Notes: generated from the sequence alone by a model not told the origin. Positions 24,801-36,040 are shown, counted from the stretch's first letter. The stretch is 64,000 nt of DNA from Phallusia mammillata (GCA_003260075.1 QLIY01000039.1:62001-126000), one strand, 5' to 3'. Numbers and translations: made by a program.

Positions 24801-26918
24801 ATTATTCTAAAATCTAACCAAACGTGCACCTTCTTAGAACTATTCCCTTTTAAGTCGATAAAAGCCTTCTTAAATTGATTCTATGCTTATTTGTGCCCAA
24901 GTGGCGTGAAAAAAACGCTTGGAACGATTATGGGCCTATCATCTGGATTTCGTAGCAATCGATTACTGTGTTAGTATGTGGACATTCACATTGGGACAGG
25001 CTATCAACTGAAACAGGCTATAAAACAGAAAAATCTGCAATATTTATGTACCTATAACGTTTAAAATGCGAATTTCCCAACGCAAATGTTGAACGTATAA
25101 AACATAAAACGGCCAGTCAAATTTCCTTTGAAACTCTTTTGGGCTACAATGTTTTACAAACTACCAGTTAAAACAGCGGCATTATATCCAAATTGCCTAT
25201 TTTACACGTGACCTAGCCAGTGATTGGTGAGGTCGCCAGGTAAATTACCAACAAATTGGGGCGTTACCAACTTATCACAAGGATTACGTTGATTCACGCT
25301 ATTACACTAATCAACTGTTACGCAACACTCATTGGAAAACCTTATTACGACGTTATTGTATCGTGGTTAACAATAATTACCTCTTATAAACAAAATTTGA
25401 TGTCATTCTGCCACTGTACGACACAAATGTGATCCTGCATCCTCAATCATGGCAACGTTTTGTAAACATGAATTACTAGGCCTTGTTAAGATGTAATTTA
25501 GGGTTGTGTTTTCCGATTAAACCATAGCGTTCGTGATACACGCAAGGCCGCAGAGTTTAATTGCGCAAAATTGCGTTAAAGGACATATGTAATAACGTCG
25601 CAGCCTTTAGGCATAACAAAACACCACTTGTAACGTTACAACACGCTTACATCAGGAAAACACATTAAATCTTTGTGGCTGCGTTTTAAAGGGCCATAGT
25701 AGTAACTGTTAATGCTCATAGTGGTGATTCTATGCACTCAATTTTATGTGCTATTTCCTTTGGACACAAAACTAGCCCCCAAGGCATTCCGTCATAAACG
25801 TAACAATCGAATTGACAGTTTTATTTCAGTGCAAGGGCAAGGTCGCAACTGTTTGTCTCATTTTTATGACAAAGCATGTGTATTTAACTCTGAAACGTCA
25901 GCCCCTAAATCTTACTGTTATTTTGTTTATTTTAAGTGTTTCAGTTTGAAAAAAACTAATAAAAATTTAAATCACAAAGACAACTATCTAACTATCCATT
26001 TTAAAGCCCACACTAATACAAACAAATACCATATTGCCAAATGGTAAAAAAACAAGTCATTTTTGCACATTTTAGCTTTAGAAGGGTTATATATGCACAC
26101 ATTTAAAGTATTTGTCCCCATGTACAAATTTCACATGTGGACACAAAGGATATAAATAATGAATGTACCAGTTGACTAAGACACCTAGAACATCAATAAT
26201 TTACTACCGAAAAGGGTATTTTTTGTGAAAACAAAAGCAGTTTGGGAGACAACCTTGTCTTTACTGATAACCAACATAATGATCAGAATATGCCTTGTAC
26301 TGAAAAGTTTTGTACAAACCTCAAGGTGTTCATGGTATTCCTGCTGTAGTCTCTCATTCTCCCGTGACAGTTCTTCATTTTTTTCTAGCAAGGACTTGCC
26401 AAGTTCTGCAGCAAGAATCAAATCCCTTTCCTTATGTTCCAACTGAGTGTATACATCAGCCTTCAAAAGCAACAAATGTTGATAAACAACTTTTAGGCAT
26501 TTTAAAAACACATGGATTGATAAAGGACATGGAAGTTAATCATTAAAAGTCAGGTTGATATTAAACATTGAAACTAAGGTCAAATTTTACATGTAACCAA
26601 TATGGTACATAATGTAGTAAATGGTGTGTCACAAAAACATACTTTAAAGTTATTTTTCATTACCTCTGTCAGTTCCATTTGAGATTCTGGCATTGAATCA
26701 GCCTCCAAGTCACTTTGCTCATCCCCAGTTGATGAGTATTGTCGAGATCTCATCGCTGCAGCATGTGAACCATTCACTGAGGAATAGCTATCTCCGAGGT
26801 AAGGAAATAAACTGTCTTCCATAGAAGAAGTTTGTAGAATAGCGGCACATTCGGTTTCCATTTTGATATTTTCCGAATTGGCTTTCACTGCTTTGAGTTT
26901 GCCAATCAGTTGTCTCAT
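9734..26918 (-). CDS. BICDL: BICD family-like cargo adapter (BICDL1/BICDR type)
   Basis: Coiled-coil adaptor of the BICDR/CCDC64 family, which links dynein-dynactin to Rab6-type vesicles. Exons in transcript order: 26918-26664, 26460-26320, 23362-23258, 22454-22344, 19486-19370, 17343-17197, 15793-15679, 15257-15121, 14124-13975, 13175-12942, 12417-12310, 11531-11427, 10753-10609, 9954-9734. They join in frame to 696 aa plus stop; human BICDL1 is about 570. Signatures: CC1 box (AAELG, residues 102-106), EALEQEKFDLRQRLE (132-146), LMSELEES (336-343; fits the dynactin-binding Spindly-type motif, inference), WEAYQRVETVCTCLR (432-446), NSQLLEAIQQKL and EAWQDDM (near 555-578), and a WFSFRR tail (613-618). 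The start ATG follows an in-frame TAA. An alternative first exon may lie at 27562-27536. The phase-0 donor of exon 9 (13975) is the least certain boundary. Exon 13 is partly duplicated by the assembly at 10459-10545. Confidence 0.93.
10407..10696 (+). repeat. Local direct duplication across a G run (copies a BICDL exon)
   Basis: The 3' part of BICDL exon 13 and its donor are present twice around the G run at 10546. The copies differ, e.g. in the donor (GTAAGA in the left copy, GTAAAT in the right). Confidence 0.9.
10906..11231 (+). repeat. Local direct duplication across a G run
   Basis: About 150 nt repeated around the G run at 11058; single-base differences (e.g. CACTGG versus CAGTGG). Confidence 0.9.
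11119..11304. mobile_element. hAT-like MITE, CAGTGGTTCTTAACC termini
   Basis: Starts CAGTGGTTCTTAACC and ends GGTTTAAGAACCACTG. No matching target duplication. The left part is repeated at 10946-11057 across a G run (assembly duplication). Confidence 0.65.
12590..12665 (+). repeat. Dispersed GATGATGG...GAAACG repeat, copy 2
   Basis: CTGATGATGGCACGAGC and TTTGCCGAAACGTTTG: a GGCA/TGCC hairpin between CTGATGA and GAAA, flanked by CTTCAT and ATGAAG. Confidence 0.5.
14268..14640. mobile_element. Inverted-repeat element family F, copy 2, interrupted
   Basis: Left arm TAAGCTGCAGACAGTGCACA; right arm CAGTGTGCATTGTCTGACAA. The middle is replaced by an N (14340) and a copy of the sequence found at 15290-15499, so an assembly join has occurred inside it. 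Confidence 0.55.
14341..15499 (+). repeat. Direct duplication linked to an N and a C run
   Basis: About 208 nt after the N at 14340 is repeated at 15290-15499 with a few differences. The left copy ends at a C run (14549). BICDL exon 8 lies between the copies. Confidence 0.85.
16081..16275 (+). repeat. Local direct duplication across a C run
   Basis: TACAATTGCAGGCGCGCGTG to ACCGCTACA repeated around the C run at about 16166. Confidence 0.85.
16549..16793 (+). repeat. Local direct duplication across a C run
   Basis: CACATTTCCACATATTCC to CCTTAATGCGTTA repeated around the C run at 16668; a second C run follows at 16795. Confidence 0.9.
16804..17101 (-). repeat. tRNA-like sequence, duplicated, not a functional tRNA
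   Basis: Minus strand reads GGCCGAGTGGTTAGCGTAAC (A box), CCTTGTGATTACAAGG (anticodon-arm-like) and GGTTCGAATCCCACC (B box). The acceptor halves do not pair, the anticodon loop is the wrong size, and the unit is present twice, split by a C run (near 16935). Probably a tRNA-derived repeat. Confidence 0.55.
17336..17700 (+). repeat. Local direct duplication across a C run (copies an exon edge)
   Basis: Repeats TGCGCAATCTGATCACAAAC and the following intron around the C run at 17552. Only the last few bases at the 5' edge of BICDL exon 6 are repeated. The right copy lacks an inner stretch. Confidence 0.85.
17410..17722. mobile_element. pogo/Tigger-like short inverted-repeat element
   Basis: Left AGTAAACCTCGGTTAAACC and right GGATTAACAGAGGTTTGCTG form imperfect terminal repeats like those of pogo-type elements. 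The element is split by a C-run duplication. A related piece is at 18090-18192. Confidence 0.5.
18090..18192. mobile_element. pogo/Tigger-like remnant
   Basis: Starts ACATTAAACCTCGATC and ends CGAATTTTACAGTA; shares the 'ggactcggttgaaccagatcttc' type interior with 17410-17722. Confidence 0.4.
18520..18941 (+). repeat. Two adjacent C-run duplications
   Basis: 18520-18653 is repeated at 18664-18799 across a C run. 18798-18853 is then repeated at about 18887-18941 across a C run of about 35 nt. Confidence 0.85.
18628..19090. mobile_element. Inverted-repeat element family F, copy 3
   Basis: Left arm TAAGCTACAGACAGTGCACA (present twice because of a C-run duplication), right arm CAGTGTGCACCGCCTGCAGC. 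A second C run of about 35 nt lies inside. Confidence 0.6.
20588..21030 (+). repeat. Two adjacent C-run duplications
   Basis: ACGCAAAATAACATGTCC-type unit repeated around the C run at 20654. GGACACACTTTTTAACTG-type unit (about 95 nt) repeated around the C run at 20928. Confidence 0.85.
22571..23218. mobile_element. Long-TIR MITE family E, copy 2, with foreign insert
   Basis: GAGCTACTAACACCATA at 22571 is followed by a C run, then about 320 nt related to the interior of the hAT-like element at 34231-34691, then N (22921). Family E sequence resumes at CATAACTCACGCCAGCC. The right end (ACGTGAGGTATGGTGTCAGTAG) is its inverse. The insert could be a true insertion or an assembly join. Confidence 0.6.
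23490..23575 (+). repeat. Dispersed GATGATGG...GAAACG repeat, copy 3
   Basis: TTGACAACCTGTATATTGAT, GATGGCAACAGCGATGTTGA, AACGTCTGCTCTAAGATGTA. CAACA/TGTTG can pair around GCGA. Confidence 0.55.
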
Positions 26919-27535
26919 ATCAAATTAAAAGTGGTGGTATGAAACTATGCCTTTGGAAACAAAATGATTTATAAAATGACAATTTGAACATTACCTGATT
27001 AAGTTAACTAAGGTATACCACTTTAAACAGTCTTTTTGACATAGTCACAATGGTAAAAAACTTAACATACAATTTAATGCTTGCAGAAGGTGCCACTGCC
27101 ACCCTTAGAAACTAAACTCCAATCACCAAATTTCAACATTACACAACATGTACTACAAACAAACTAGAACCTTTTTAAAGCTTCCTTGCCTAGTAGTCAC
27201 ACGGCACATGATGGTTTATTCCATCTGGCAACTGTACAAGTTAAGTACCTGTTGCGCCTGATGACAATACGCCTTCTGCCCTTTTTCACAATCCACAATT
27301 ATCGAGAACACGTAAGACAGCGCATGGTATCAAAACAGCTAGCGTCAGCGTATGTAGCAACGCTCACCAACGGCAATTACGCGTAATGATAGTCGGTTTC
27401 GGTCCAGAATATAACGTATTATTCCAACAGTGACCACTACGAACTACTAAGTATTCTATGATTCTAGCAAGTAATACAGAAACCTGCGACATCAACGCAT
27501 AAAACCGCACGTAAAACGACGGAGAAAAAATATAC

Positions 27536-27562
27536 CTCGGTCCTTTCTCCCCGCAATGGCAT
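27536..27562 (-). other. BICDL: Possible alternative first coding exon of BICDL
   Basis: An ATG at 27562-27560 reads MPLRGERTE and stops at a GT donor (27535-27534) in phase 0. This phase would splice cleanly to the second BICDL exon at 26460, replacing the 85-residue N-terminus by nine residues. The frame stays open upstream of this ATG for tens of codons, so the coding part could be longer. Support is only from splice phase and position. Confidence 0.3.
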
Positions 27563-28388
27563 TTTGCAGGTTGCCTCGGTGTACCTGCAGAATTGGGTTA
27601 CATTTCTTTTCCGTAGAATAAAGCTAAACACGTTGCTGTTGCCATAAAGTAAAAAATGTGCCGCCAATTTGGCAAAGTGATGTACTCGCTATTTGTTTAT
27701 AAGTTTATTTAAAACTAATGAGAAAAAAAAACTTGATACATTTGCTGTTGCGTTTTAACGTGATTTGTTACTTTCCAATTTGTTGTGGTTAGGCGAAAAA
27801 AGCAAACAAATACGTTTATAAAACAAACTTACAGCCTAAAATTAACAAACTGGCAATAAAGTTAAATCAAACTTAACTGAATTGTGATGTCACACTGACT
27901 CCTTTTTTGTGTGCCATTTAAATGCACGCTTGAGTGATTGTGACCCATGGTAACGTTTTGCCTCGTCTGGCGGTAACTTGAGAAGTTGATATGTTTGTGT
28001 GTGGTGCCACATCAAACAACAATAAATTCGACGAAAATGTAATTTGAGGTAAGTGCAGCATTGAGATGCCGCTTTATTGATTCTTTCGAACTAGTGCCTT
28101 GTTTAGAATAACTTTAATTTGTTGTTTGTACAGTATTTTTACAGTATTGCCAGAGAGAGATTTGTGTTTAGTTGCAATTGCACTGATAATATAGCGATCG
28201 CAGTACGTTAACATGCTATTTTTGGCTTGCAGTTGATCAAGTCTAGTTTTCAGGTTTTAAAACAGTGTTCTGGGGCAATTTAAAGTTAATGTAATGTTGT
28301 TTTCCAATTCTAATGATTTAATCTTTGTTTTTACATTCTCAGTTTACCAAACTTATTTTATTTTAAGCTTCTACCAAAGGCTTATAAT

Positions 28389-28452
28389 CAGTGGTGGGAT
28401 TCAAATTTTTTGTCAGGCGTCTCTATAACAAAAGTCGTATTTTTCAGCTGGT

Positions 28453-28498
<46 letters not shown>

Positions 28499-28546
28499 TG
28501 AGACGGTTCTTTAGATCCGTTGTGAACCGGCTGAATCCCACCACTG
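28389..28546. mobile_element. hAT-like MITE with internal poly-C
   Basis: CAGTGGTGGGATTCA / TGAATCCCACCACTG termini and perfect 8-bp duplication CTTATAAT (28381-28388, 28547-28554). Only 158 nt, about 50 of which are an uninterrupted C tract. Confidence 0.88.
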
Positions 28547-28645
28547 CTTATAATGTAATCTAGCTGCAGAATATTTTACCTTAAACTACAAATTGCCCCC
28601 TGCTCATTCTTACACCGTATAATACTGGCCAAATTTGCAGAGCTA

Positions 28646-28880
28646 TTTTGAGTTTGAAACATTTTTTAAAGCTGTTGTAACATGTTTTGTTTTATCAAGC
28701 AAAACTCAATGAATGAACCCCCCCCCCCCTGTTACAAAATGCATATTTCCATTGACAATAACCAGTGATGCTAACCTGTTCGCTGATCTCATAAAATTTC
28801 CCCCCCCCCTTTGAGTTTGAAACATTTTTTAAAGCTGTTGTAACATGTTTTGTTTTAGGCAAAACTCATTAAATGAATGT
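28646..28880 (+). repeat. Local direct duplication across two C runs
   Basis: TTTGAGTTTGAAACATTTTT unit repeated at 28646 and about 28809. Between them are C runs at 28719 and 28800 with unrelated sequence between. Confidence 0.85.
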
Positions 28881-28934
28881 TTTCTATGGTGCTGATTTTT
28901 GTATTTTAAAGGCAAAGCCAAAACATAACACAAA

Positions 28935-31900
28935 ATGGACCAGCCTCCACTTATGGAAGTAGACATTGATACTGAAGAAAATCGCCAGCTGCTTCAAGCC
29001 ATACAACAGGGGGAACTTTCTGGATTAGCAGATGTCCAATCTATTCCTTTCAATGCTACAGTAGGAAATCTTATAGATGCTGAACTGACATCAAGAGATG
29101 GAGCTGACAGTGGTAAATTTAAAAATTGTCAAATAAAAATTTAAAAAACTTTGTATTTCTGTAGTTTTGTTAGTTGCTCGTGTTGGTAAAGAATATATGG
29201 TGTAGCTTCCATCTTTTTATGTGAACTGAATGTTATAGAGTCCAGTGTTTTTCAGAACAAAAAAGCTATAATCATTAATTGCATAAGATTATAAGTAATC
29301 TCATAACCTTTTTGCCAAACATGTTCATGCAATCAAGAGTAGAAATAGATTTACTGAGTTGCAACTATGAAATCCTTTTAGGTTTATTAAACTGTTAAAA
29401 AAATGTTATTGTTTTATTTTGTTGCAAGGCATTGATGTTAAGAATGAGACACCTTTTGTAAAGCCCCAAGAAGCTCCAGAGGAGACAGGATCAAAATCAA
29501 ATCAGAATATACCACAAACTACATCAAGGGTAAAATTGGTTGTTTAAAAAACATTAGGTAAAATTAAAAAAACAAATAACAACATTGCTGACTAATTAAT
29601 TTTGTGTTATTTGCTGCAAAGAATGCATGTTAATTATAAAAAATTATAAAATCACGAGGCATTTTTTAAAAATACCATTTTTCACAATCATTTAAATTTG
29701 AGTATATAGTTGAATAATTAATCGTTGTCTGTTTATGTTGTTAAACAAAAAATATATAGCGAATAAAATGTTCTTACTTTATTACCTCGTACTTTTTGTC
29801 TATTGCACACTACCAGAAACAAATCAAAATCTGATAACTGTGACATTTAACTTTATTGTCCACTTTATGCAATTTTTCTTTTAAGGTCTCTGGCTACAAA
29901 CCCAGATCCCCATGTTTTCACCCCGACCCAAACTACAAGAGATGGATATCACCCCAGGCAACAAGGTAAATCTATTATTTTTTGGAAAACAGAATTATCA
30001 AATGAACTGTTTCTTATTTATTGTATTGAGTTGATTGTTGCCACATACTCTGAATAAAAATAAAAGAAACAAAGAATTTTTTTAAATAAAGTAATAAATA
30101 ATTTCAGACTAATGTTTGCAGCCCCAAATTACTACAAAAGTCCCTAAGATAGCTGAGCAGTTAGCACAAAGACAGTATGTTTGCAAGGTTGTGAGTTTTA
30201 ATCCTGTTGACAATAATCTTGAGCAGTATTGCTTAAACCCAAACGATGAGTTAGGTTTAAGTTACCAAAGTCACAAATCCAAAAAATCAAAAAAATAATG
30301 AATAAATAGACTTGTAATAAAAACAGGTAGTTCCCTGATGGACTCTCATGTAGGCATAACACATTTGGGTGTTTCTTGGCCATAATTATTTAAAAAAAAA
30401 CATTTGCCAAGCTTAAAAATTTACATCTTGTGCAGTAGCAAATATATGTTTACTTGCGTTTTAAGGCAATTTGATCCCGGAACACAACAAAGAATCATGC
30501 GAATGGCAACAGTATCAGCCAGGTACCCTTTCTTACCCCTTACACACATTTAAAATTTATCAACTATAACAATTTTCTTCACAGACGAAGGCCAAGTTCA
30601 ATGTTCAGCGATGAAAGTTTGCGAATGCCTGGAAAACTTATCAGTAAGTGTTTAACACATAAAGTATTACTTACATGAGGACCAATGCCTTTGTTAAAGT
30701 TGTAATAAACATAAGCAAAAGAATCACCGAAAACTCTTTAGGGCGAAGTGCTTGGTGCCAACTTCTTGTTCTCATTGTTGTGGGTTCAAATCTTGTCTCA
30801 ACCTTTTGTTGCTTATACTCAGGCTGTGTTAAATCATGAGCTCAACAAAGTCAATAATAAAACATGATTCAACTGATTACAAATAGGCATGCAGCTGAAG
30901 GGATAATTTATATGAGCAAATCGAATTTAGTTGTTTTTTTGATTGGTTTGCAGAAGGGAACGAAACTCATTGCTATTTTTGTATTGTTGTTCTGTAATTT
31001 GTTTGCATGTATTCCAGCATGGCATGAAGCAATGGAAAATCGGCCTCCTTTAAGGATTGACATGTCAGGGCCAAGTCCAACCACCTATTCACCCAGGAAT
31101 AAACCACTATATGAAACTAATGCACCAGCTTATTCTTTTGGAAGGAAAGAATCAGAAAAAGGTAAACATGTAAAATGACAGGCTTGCACTATGAGTCACC
31201 AAGTATGTGAGTTGCACGTTTATTTGAAGGCACTCATGCAGCTTAACACACTGAACAAAATGCATTCTCATCCATTTAAAACTTGTATATGTATTAAGTA
31301 TGCAGAATTGATTTTATGTCCTGCATTGACTATTTTTGCAAGTCTGTTGGCACTTTTATAATTTCGGAAAAAAATAAATGGCTGTTGTAGGTTTATAGTG
31401 GGGACTCTAGTCTACATGAAAATGCTTTAACATGTATGAAAAAATTCCTTGTTATTGTGCTTTTTTATACCTGCTCAGTTACACACTTAATCTTACAGTA
31501 TCAGTGTAACCTTTTTAGTGCTGTATCTTAATACATGACATACTCTTGCACAGAGGGCAGTGGACAGAAAGCTTGGTCCAAGTTGTGGTTTCGATCTCAC
31601 AGTCCATTTACACATAAAACAAATTATGAGCTTCGATGGCCAACAGCACCCCACTACCAGCAGAAGTCAATGCTTGGACCGAAACAGGCTTGTCGTCCTG
31701 GTTTTCCAAGCCACAGTATAGGTATGGGATTTTATAGCAATGATTTTAAGGTATTTCATGGTTGCACAAAGTATTCCAGTGAATCGCAAAAATATTGGAT
31801 TTTATATGCAATTAACCGGAATTATCTGTTTGTTTTTTATTTGTGCACGCCTACACAATTATGTATCCCTAGATTGGAGTTATATTTCTTTTTTGTTTTA

Positions 31901-33151
31901 CTTTGGAACTCACTATTGGACTGGTATATTGGTACTCTATTAATACTCTTTGGCTTTTGTTAAAGCAGTTAGTAGTATTGCAAAAACAGTTCACCAAATT
32001 GCATACGTTGGTTGATTCAACAAATAACGTTTAAAGTTATATTATCACTGTAATATGTTTTGCCTATTTGCTCTTAAGCACCCCATTTTTTTGCAAACTT
32101 CCTTTTTGCAAAGAGGGCCTTTGAGAACCACTGGTCACCCCCCCCCCTACTCTTTGGCTTTTGTTAAAGCAGTTAGTAGTATTGCAAAAACAGTTTGCCA
32201 AATTGCATATGTTGGTTGATTCAACAAATAACGTTAAAAGTTATATTATCACTGCATTATGTTTTGCCTATTTGCTCTTAAGCACCCCATTCTTTTTTTG
32301 CAAACTTCCTTTTTGCAAAGAGGGACTTTGAGAACCACTGGTCTAAAAGCAGTTCGGATTAGTTTCGAATTTGTTTGCTTCTTCTAAACTTGTTTTCAAA
32401 GGCGTGCGTCACAACTTACAGTTGGTGGCGAAAGGCAAAGAGGAAATTCCCGCCTCAAACCAGTATGAACCGGAATTAGCAAGAAGACACGTGACAAGGA
32501 GAGCTCCCGCCTTTTCCATGGGCTGCAAGCTTCCAAACAAAATTTGGGTAAAATCACGTAAGTTGAGAGCTCTATGAGTAAAGGTATGAACCGAAACGAC
32601 AAGAGTTGTCAGTATTAGAGTCAATTTGTTTGAGCCTCTGGCTAAAACTTGAAAAAGGGCCCTAGCATATGCACGTGTTAAAATAAAACTGTGCTCACAC
32701 TGAAACTTAGAGATGAGATGAGATGAGATGAGATGAGTTTATTCCGTTTGGTGATCATAGCGACACAATAGCCTAAAACAATCACCAAGCCGGAAATAGC
32801 TGAGCAATGTGACAACGTTTTGAGCACAAAACAGTGAAGGGCACAATTGCTGAATAATGGTTGAACACGCTGTAGCTACATCGTATTGCGGTACTTTTTT
32901 GGTGGGACCCTCAAGTCAAACCCAGTAAGCAAGTGTTGTGTGTTTTAGTGTACGTTGGACCTATTTGAGCTCATTACAACCTTTTATCTCATATGAGGAA
33001 TTTTCATTTTTTGGCAGCCAACTTCCCTGCCCCTAACATGTACAATCCCAAGTCGTCTTTGCGGTCAGTCCGTCCAACCCATCCCGCCTTTACGATGTGT
33101 GTGGAACGAAGGTTTAAGCGACATGACGTTGGCCCATTCGCAACCCTCTAG
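28935..33151 (+). CDS. SHIPPO/STPG-repeat (sperm-tail PG-rich) protein
   Basis: Proteins with STPG repeats sit in or on ciliary and sperm-tail microtubules. Exons: 28935-29112, 29429-29529, 29886-29965, 30466-30522, 30585-30643, 31018-31161, 31554-31721, 32402-32557, 33018-33151 (stop TAG). They sum to 1077 nt, 358 aa, with consistent phases. The N-terminal third is acidic and probably disordered. Repeat-like Pro-Gly/Tyr motifs follow: GPSPTTYSP (176-184), APAYSFGRK, a LGPKQACRPGFPSHSIG stretch, RAPAFSMG and FPAPNMYNP (317-325), then PTHPAFTM near the end. The spacing of 'PAYSFG/PAFSMG/PAFTM' after a PxxY element is the SHIPPO pattern. STPG3 or a CIMAP-type protein is possible, but I cannot fix the orthologue. 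For exon 8 the donor after AAATCAC (32557) was chosen because it alone puts the last exon in the PAPNMYNP frame. Confidence 0.78.
30119..30205 (+). repeat. tRNA-derived SINE piece
   Basis: CCTAAGATAGCTGAGCAGTT A-box region and GTGAGTTTTAATCCTG B-box region. The open frame running through it is fortuitous. Confidence 0.5.
30733..30805 (+). repeat. tRNA-derived SINE piece
   Basis: AGGGCGAAGTGCTTGGTGCC followed by GTGGGTTCAAATCTTG, a decayed A/B box pair in a STPG-gene intron. Confidence 0.45.
31938..32343 (+). repeat. Local direct duplication across a C run
   Basis: About 195 nt (TACTCTTTGGCTTTTG to GAACCACTGGTC) repeated around the C run at 32139; several differences including an indel. Confidence 0.9.
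32707..32736 (+). repeat. (AGATG)n microsatellite
   Basis: About five tandem AGATG units in the last STPG-gene intron. Confidence 0.9.
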
Positions 33152-34230
33152 ATGACGCCACAGGCTGTATCTGGAAGCTTCGAACCATTTTTCTTCAACT
33201 ACTGTACAACATGCTTGCAGTTTGCACTTTATGAACATTTAAAACGTTCCAACTACACACAAATAAATTTAAAGGCTTTCATTTCATGGAAGAACAGTAA
33301 CTATTATGTGTGCATGAGAAAGCTATCCACAAAAATGGCAAATACTTTTTGATCTCATAAAACCACTTTTACAACAGTATTTCGCACAAGTTATTTAAGG
33401 ATAATTTTTTTTTTCTTCTACTTCACACAACATTACTGAATATGCAAAATTGCCATATTCCTACTTTTTGTGGGGAGATGGAACCATATAATTTAGAGCC
33501 TATATTTAGTATTGTTTTTATTACTATTTTTTGTAAGTGTCAGTTACAAAAAAAGTGTCCATCCTAAACTATTGCAAGTTTTTGCCATCATTGATTTTGC
33601 CATTACATGCCCAAACTTCCACCTATGCCGAGATTACTGCTTTTAAAATTAGCCCAGTGTTAGATATTTTTGTCAATTTCCATCCTGCGTGTAGAGATTT
33701 ATGCCCCCGTGTTTTGTTGCCGTCAAGATTCGTCATGCCTATTTGCCAGTAAATGTAACTGCGCTTGCTATACACACTGTGAAATACAAATATGCGATTT
33801 TTGTTTCCATTATCTTTTTCCATCACTTTGACCTGATTAAATTCATCCTATTATTGTATAACTTGTTGTCAATTTAAAGTTTGAAATAACTTTCCAAAAT
33901 GTATGAAAGTTACAGTTTTGGGCTATAGTTCTTTTCAGGCTGTGAGGCGTAGACTGGAAATTTCGGTGGGATTCGAATCCACGCGAAAAACTCATTTTTC
34001 AACTAAGAGAGTGCTTCTTAACTTTTGGTCGCGAGACAAATGTAGTGCATTAATTAAATTGGTTGAGTTCGTCAATTGCAGTAGTTTACAAAACTATTCG
34101 CCCACTGACCACAGTCATTTGTTGCACTTTCGCGGTCACAACCCAAAGATGCCAAAAAGCTTTGATGAAATTTACATAACCTATTCTATGCAAATATCGT
34201 GTATATTGGTGGATTCTGTTTGGTCTAAGG

Positions 34231-34691
34231 CAGGGGTGTGCAACAGTTTTCGTCGGTGGGCCGTATAACCAATTCCAGACCTCAAGGGAGGGCCACACAA
34301 CTTTTTTCCATGTGCACAATCAATTCAAAATTTTCCAAATGAATGAATCAATTAATTTTCTACAACATACAGAGTTTCAGCGCAACACTGGCGTTCGCAC
34401 AAAACAATTGTTTACTAGACGAGGGGCATTGTTACGTCACATTTGGTGCAGTAGGCTACTTGCTGTAACCACTGTATGATCCACCGGTGGGAAAACGCCG
34501 ATTTAGCTTATATTTGTTACGGATAGTATAGCAACTTAGGGGATTTACCAAAAACTAGTGGAAAATTTTGCTAAATTCTCAGAAGAATTGCATTTTTATC
34601 TTAATCAGTGTGTTGGTGGGGGCCACGCCGCCACACTAAATAGCTTGGCGGGCCGGACTGTGGCCCGCGGGCCGTGTGTTGCACGCCCCTG
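34231..34691. mobile_element. hAT-like MITE, CAGGGGTGTGCAACA termini
   Basis: CAGGGGTGTGCAACA / TGTTGCACGCCCCTG termini and perfect 8-bp duplication GTCTAAGG. Its interior is related to 22600-22920. Confidence 0.88.
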
Positions 34692-34880
34692 GTCTAAGGG
34701 TTTTATATACTACACTGGTTTTTAGATTATGGAGGTAGATATTGCACTTTCGTTTAGCGTTCCATATTCCTAAATTGTAATAAGTTGTCTCTTTTGGGTC
34801 TTTTACATAACAACCCAGATTTAAGCAAAATTGGTCGCCACAGCCTGGCTTTTAATTTAAGCTTAATACCGGGGTAGTCG

Positions 34881-34935
<55 letters not shown>

Positions 34936-35143
34936 TTATGGGTTTTTTTCGGTGCTCATGCTGTTTTGCGAAGTTCAGCAATGACAGTTTGAAAAGTGAC
35001 AATGCAAATAAAATTTGACTTGACTTTACCTGTGCCCCCCCCCCCCCTTATGGGTTTTTTTCGGTGCTCATGCTGTTTTGCGAAGTTCAGCAAAGACAGT
35101 TTGAAAAGTGACAATGCAAATAAAATTTGACTTGACTTCACCT
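34936..35143 (+). repeat. Local direct duplication across a C run
   Basis: TTATGGGTTTTTTTCGGTGC to TTCACCTGTG repeated around the C run at 35036. It directly follows a C tract of about 55 nt. Confidence 0.9.
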
Positions 35144-35940
35144 GTGTAAACTGCAATGTCGTATCGCAGACGCTACTGCTCGTGCGTCACAGTTTTTCAA
35201 TCTTTCTTGAGCCACGGAACACTTTATGCCAAAAACCTTGTGGACACTTGTATCAATGTGTTTATTATTTTGTAGTGTATTTCAATGTGTGTATTTTGTG
35301 TATCGAACCTTTACAGACGGCTTCTAACATTGGTAATTATCTCCTTTTTATGTTAGCCGACTGCCTTCTAAAAAAGTAACGCCTAATATGGTCACCACCA
35401 TAAAACCTTTTTCTTACACCCTTTTTATCACAGTAATTATTTCTTTGTTTCGGGGCGACATACCCACTATAAATATTCATGCAAAAAGTATCAGCTCCAG
35501 CTCACTCACTGTTAAAATAGTAACCACCTTGTGTACGTCGTTTGTTCAAGATTGCCTTGCTGCAAAGTAAGTAATTTGTGTGTGGTTACTTAGTTACTTA
35601 TATTTTCTATAACGTCTGTTAATAAATTTTACTAACGCTCTTAAGTATTGTTTTGTTATACTCTCGTGTAGTCAGTTCGCGTATTTTCTTTCCTTAACTT
35701 CTAAGTTGCTAAACTAATTACACAGCGATATAACTTATTAGCAACAGTATACCTTAAATCGCAACACACTAAACAAAATATTATATTGATGGAATAACAA
35801 AAACATTTGTTATTCGTTATTGTTATTCCAGAACGAGTCTTATTGTTGCAAAACAATAAATGAAGCAATTATTAATTGTATATTTAAACTGGTAATGATG
35901 GATAATAACTTTGACAAAATTAATCCTATTTTGTTAAAAA

Positions 35941-36040
35941 AGTGATTTTCGACCGGGGTCCCACCGAACACTAGTCAAACTTATAAATTTATTGCAATAC
36001 CTCTGGTAATCTTTCACGAAACACCGATTGAAAATCACTG
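35941..36040. mobile_element. hAT-like remnant, AGTGATTTTCGACCGG
   Basis: AGTGATTTTCGACCGG / GATTGAAAATCACTG ends, 100 nt, same family as 3044-3140. Confidence 0.55.

Larger units (their letters stand above)
27563..28934. other. Divergent intergenic region and 5' exon/intron of the STPG gene
   Basis: Between the two divergent genes. A strong donor (AATTTGAG|GTAAGT, exon end 28048) pairs with the acceptor at 28910-28911 just upstream of the STPG start, so 28048 probably ends a 5' UTR exon. The promoters of both genes presumably lie in about 27.6-28.0 kb; no TATA box stands out. The intron contains a hAT-like element (28389-28546) and a C-run duplication (28646-28880). Confidence 0.5.

Noticed and set aside
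25712..26047. 111-residue plus-strand open frame
   Set aside because: Lies in a BICDL intron, low-complexity, no plausible splice context or recognisable domain.
30116..30298. 60-residue open frame in a STPG-gene intron
   Set aside because: Coincides with a tRNA-derived SINE and does not fit the intron phase of the gene.
31535..31963. 142-residue open frame
   Set aside because: Only 31554-31721 is the exon; the rest is intron read-through.
33903..34268. 121-residue plus-strand open frame
   Set aside because: Crosses into the hAT-like element at 34231 and contains a tRNA-B-box-like phrase; repeat-derived.
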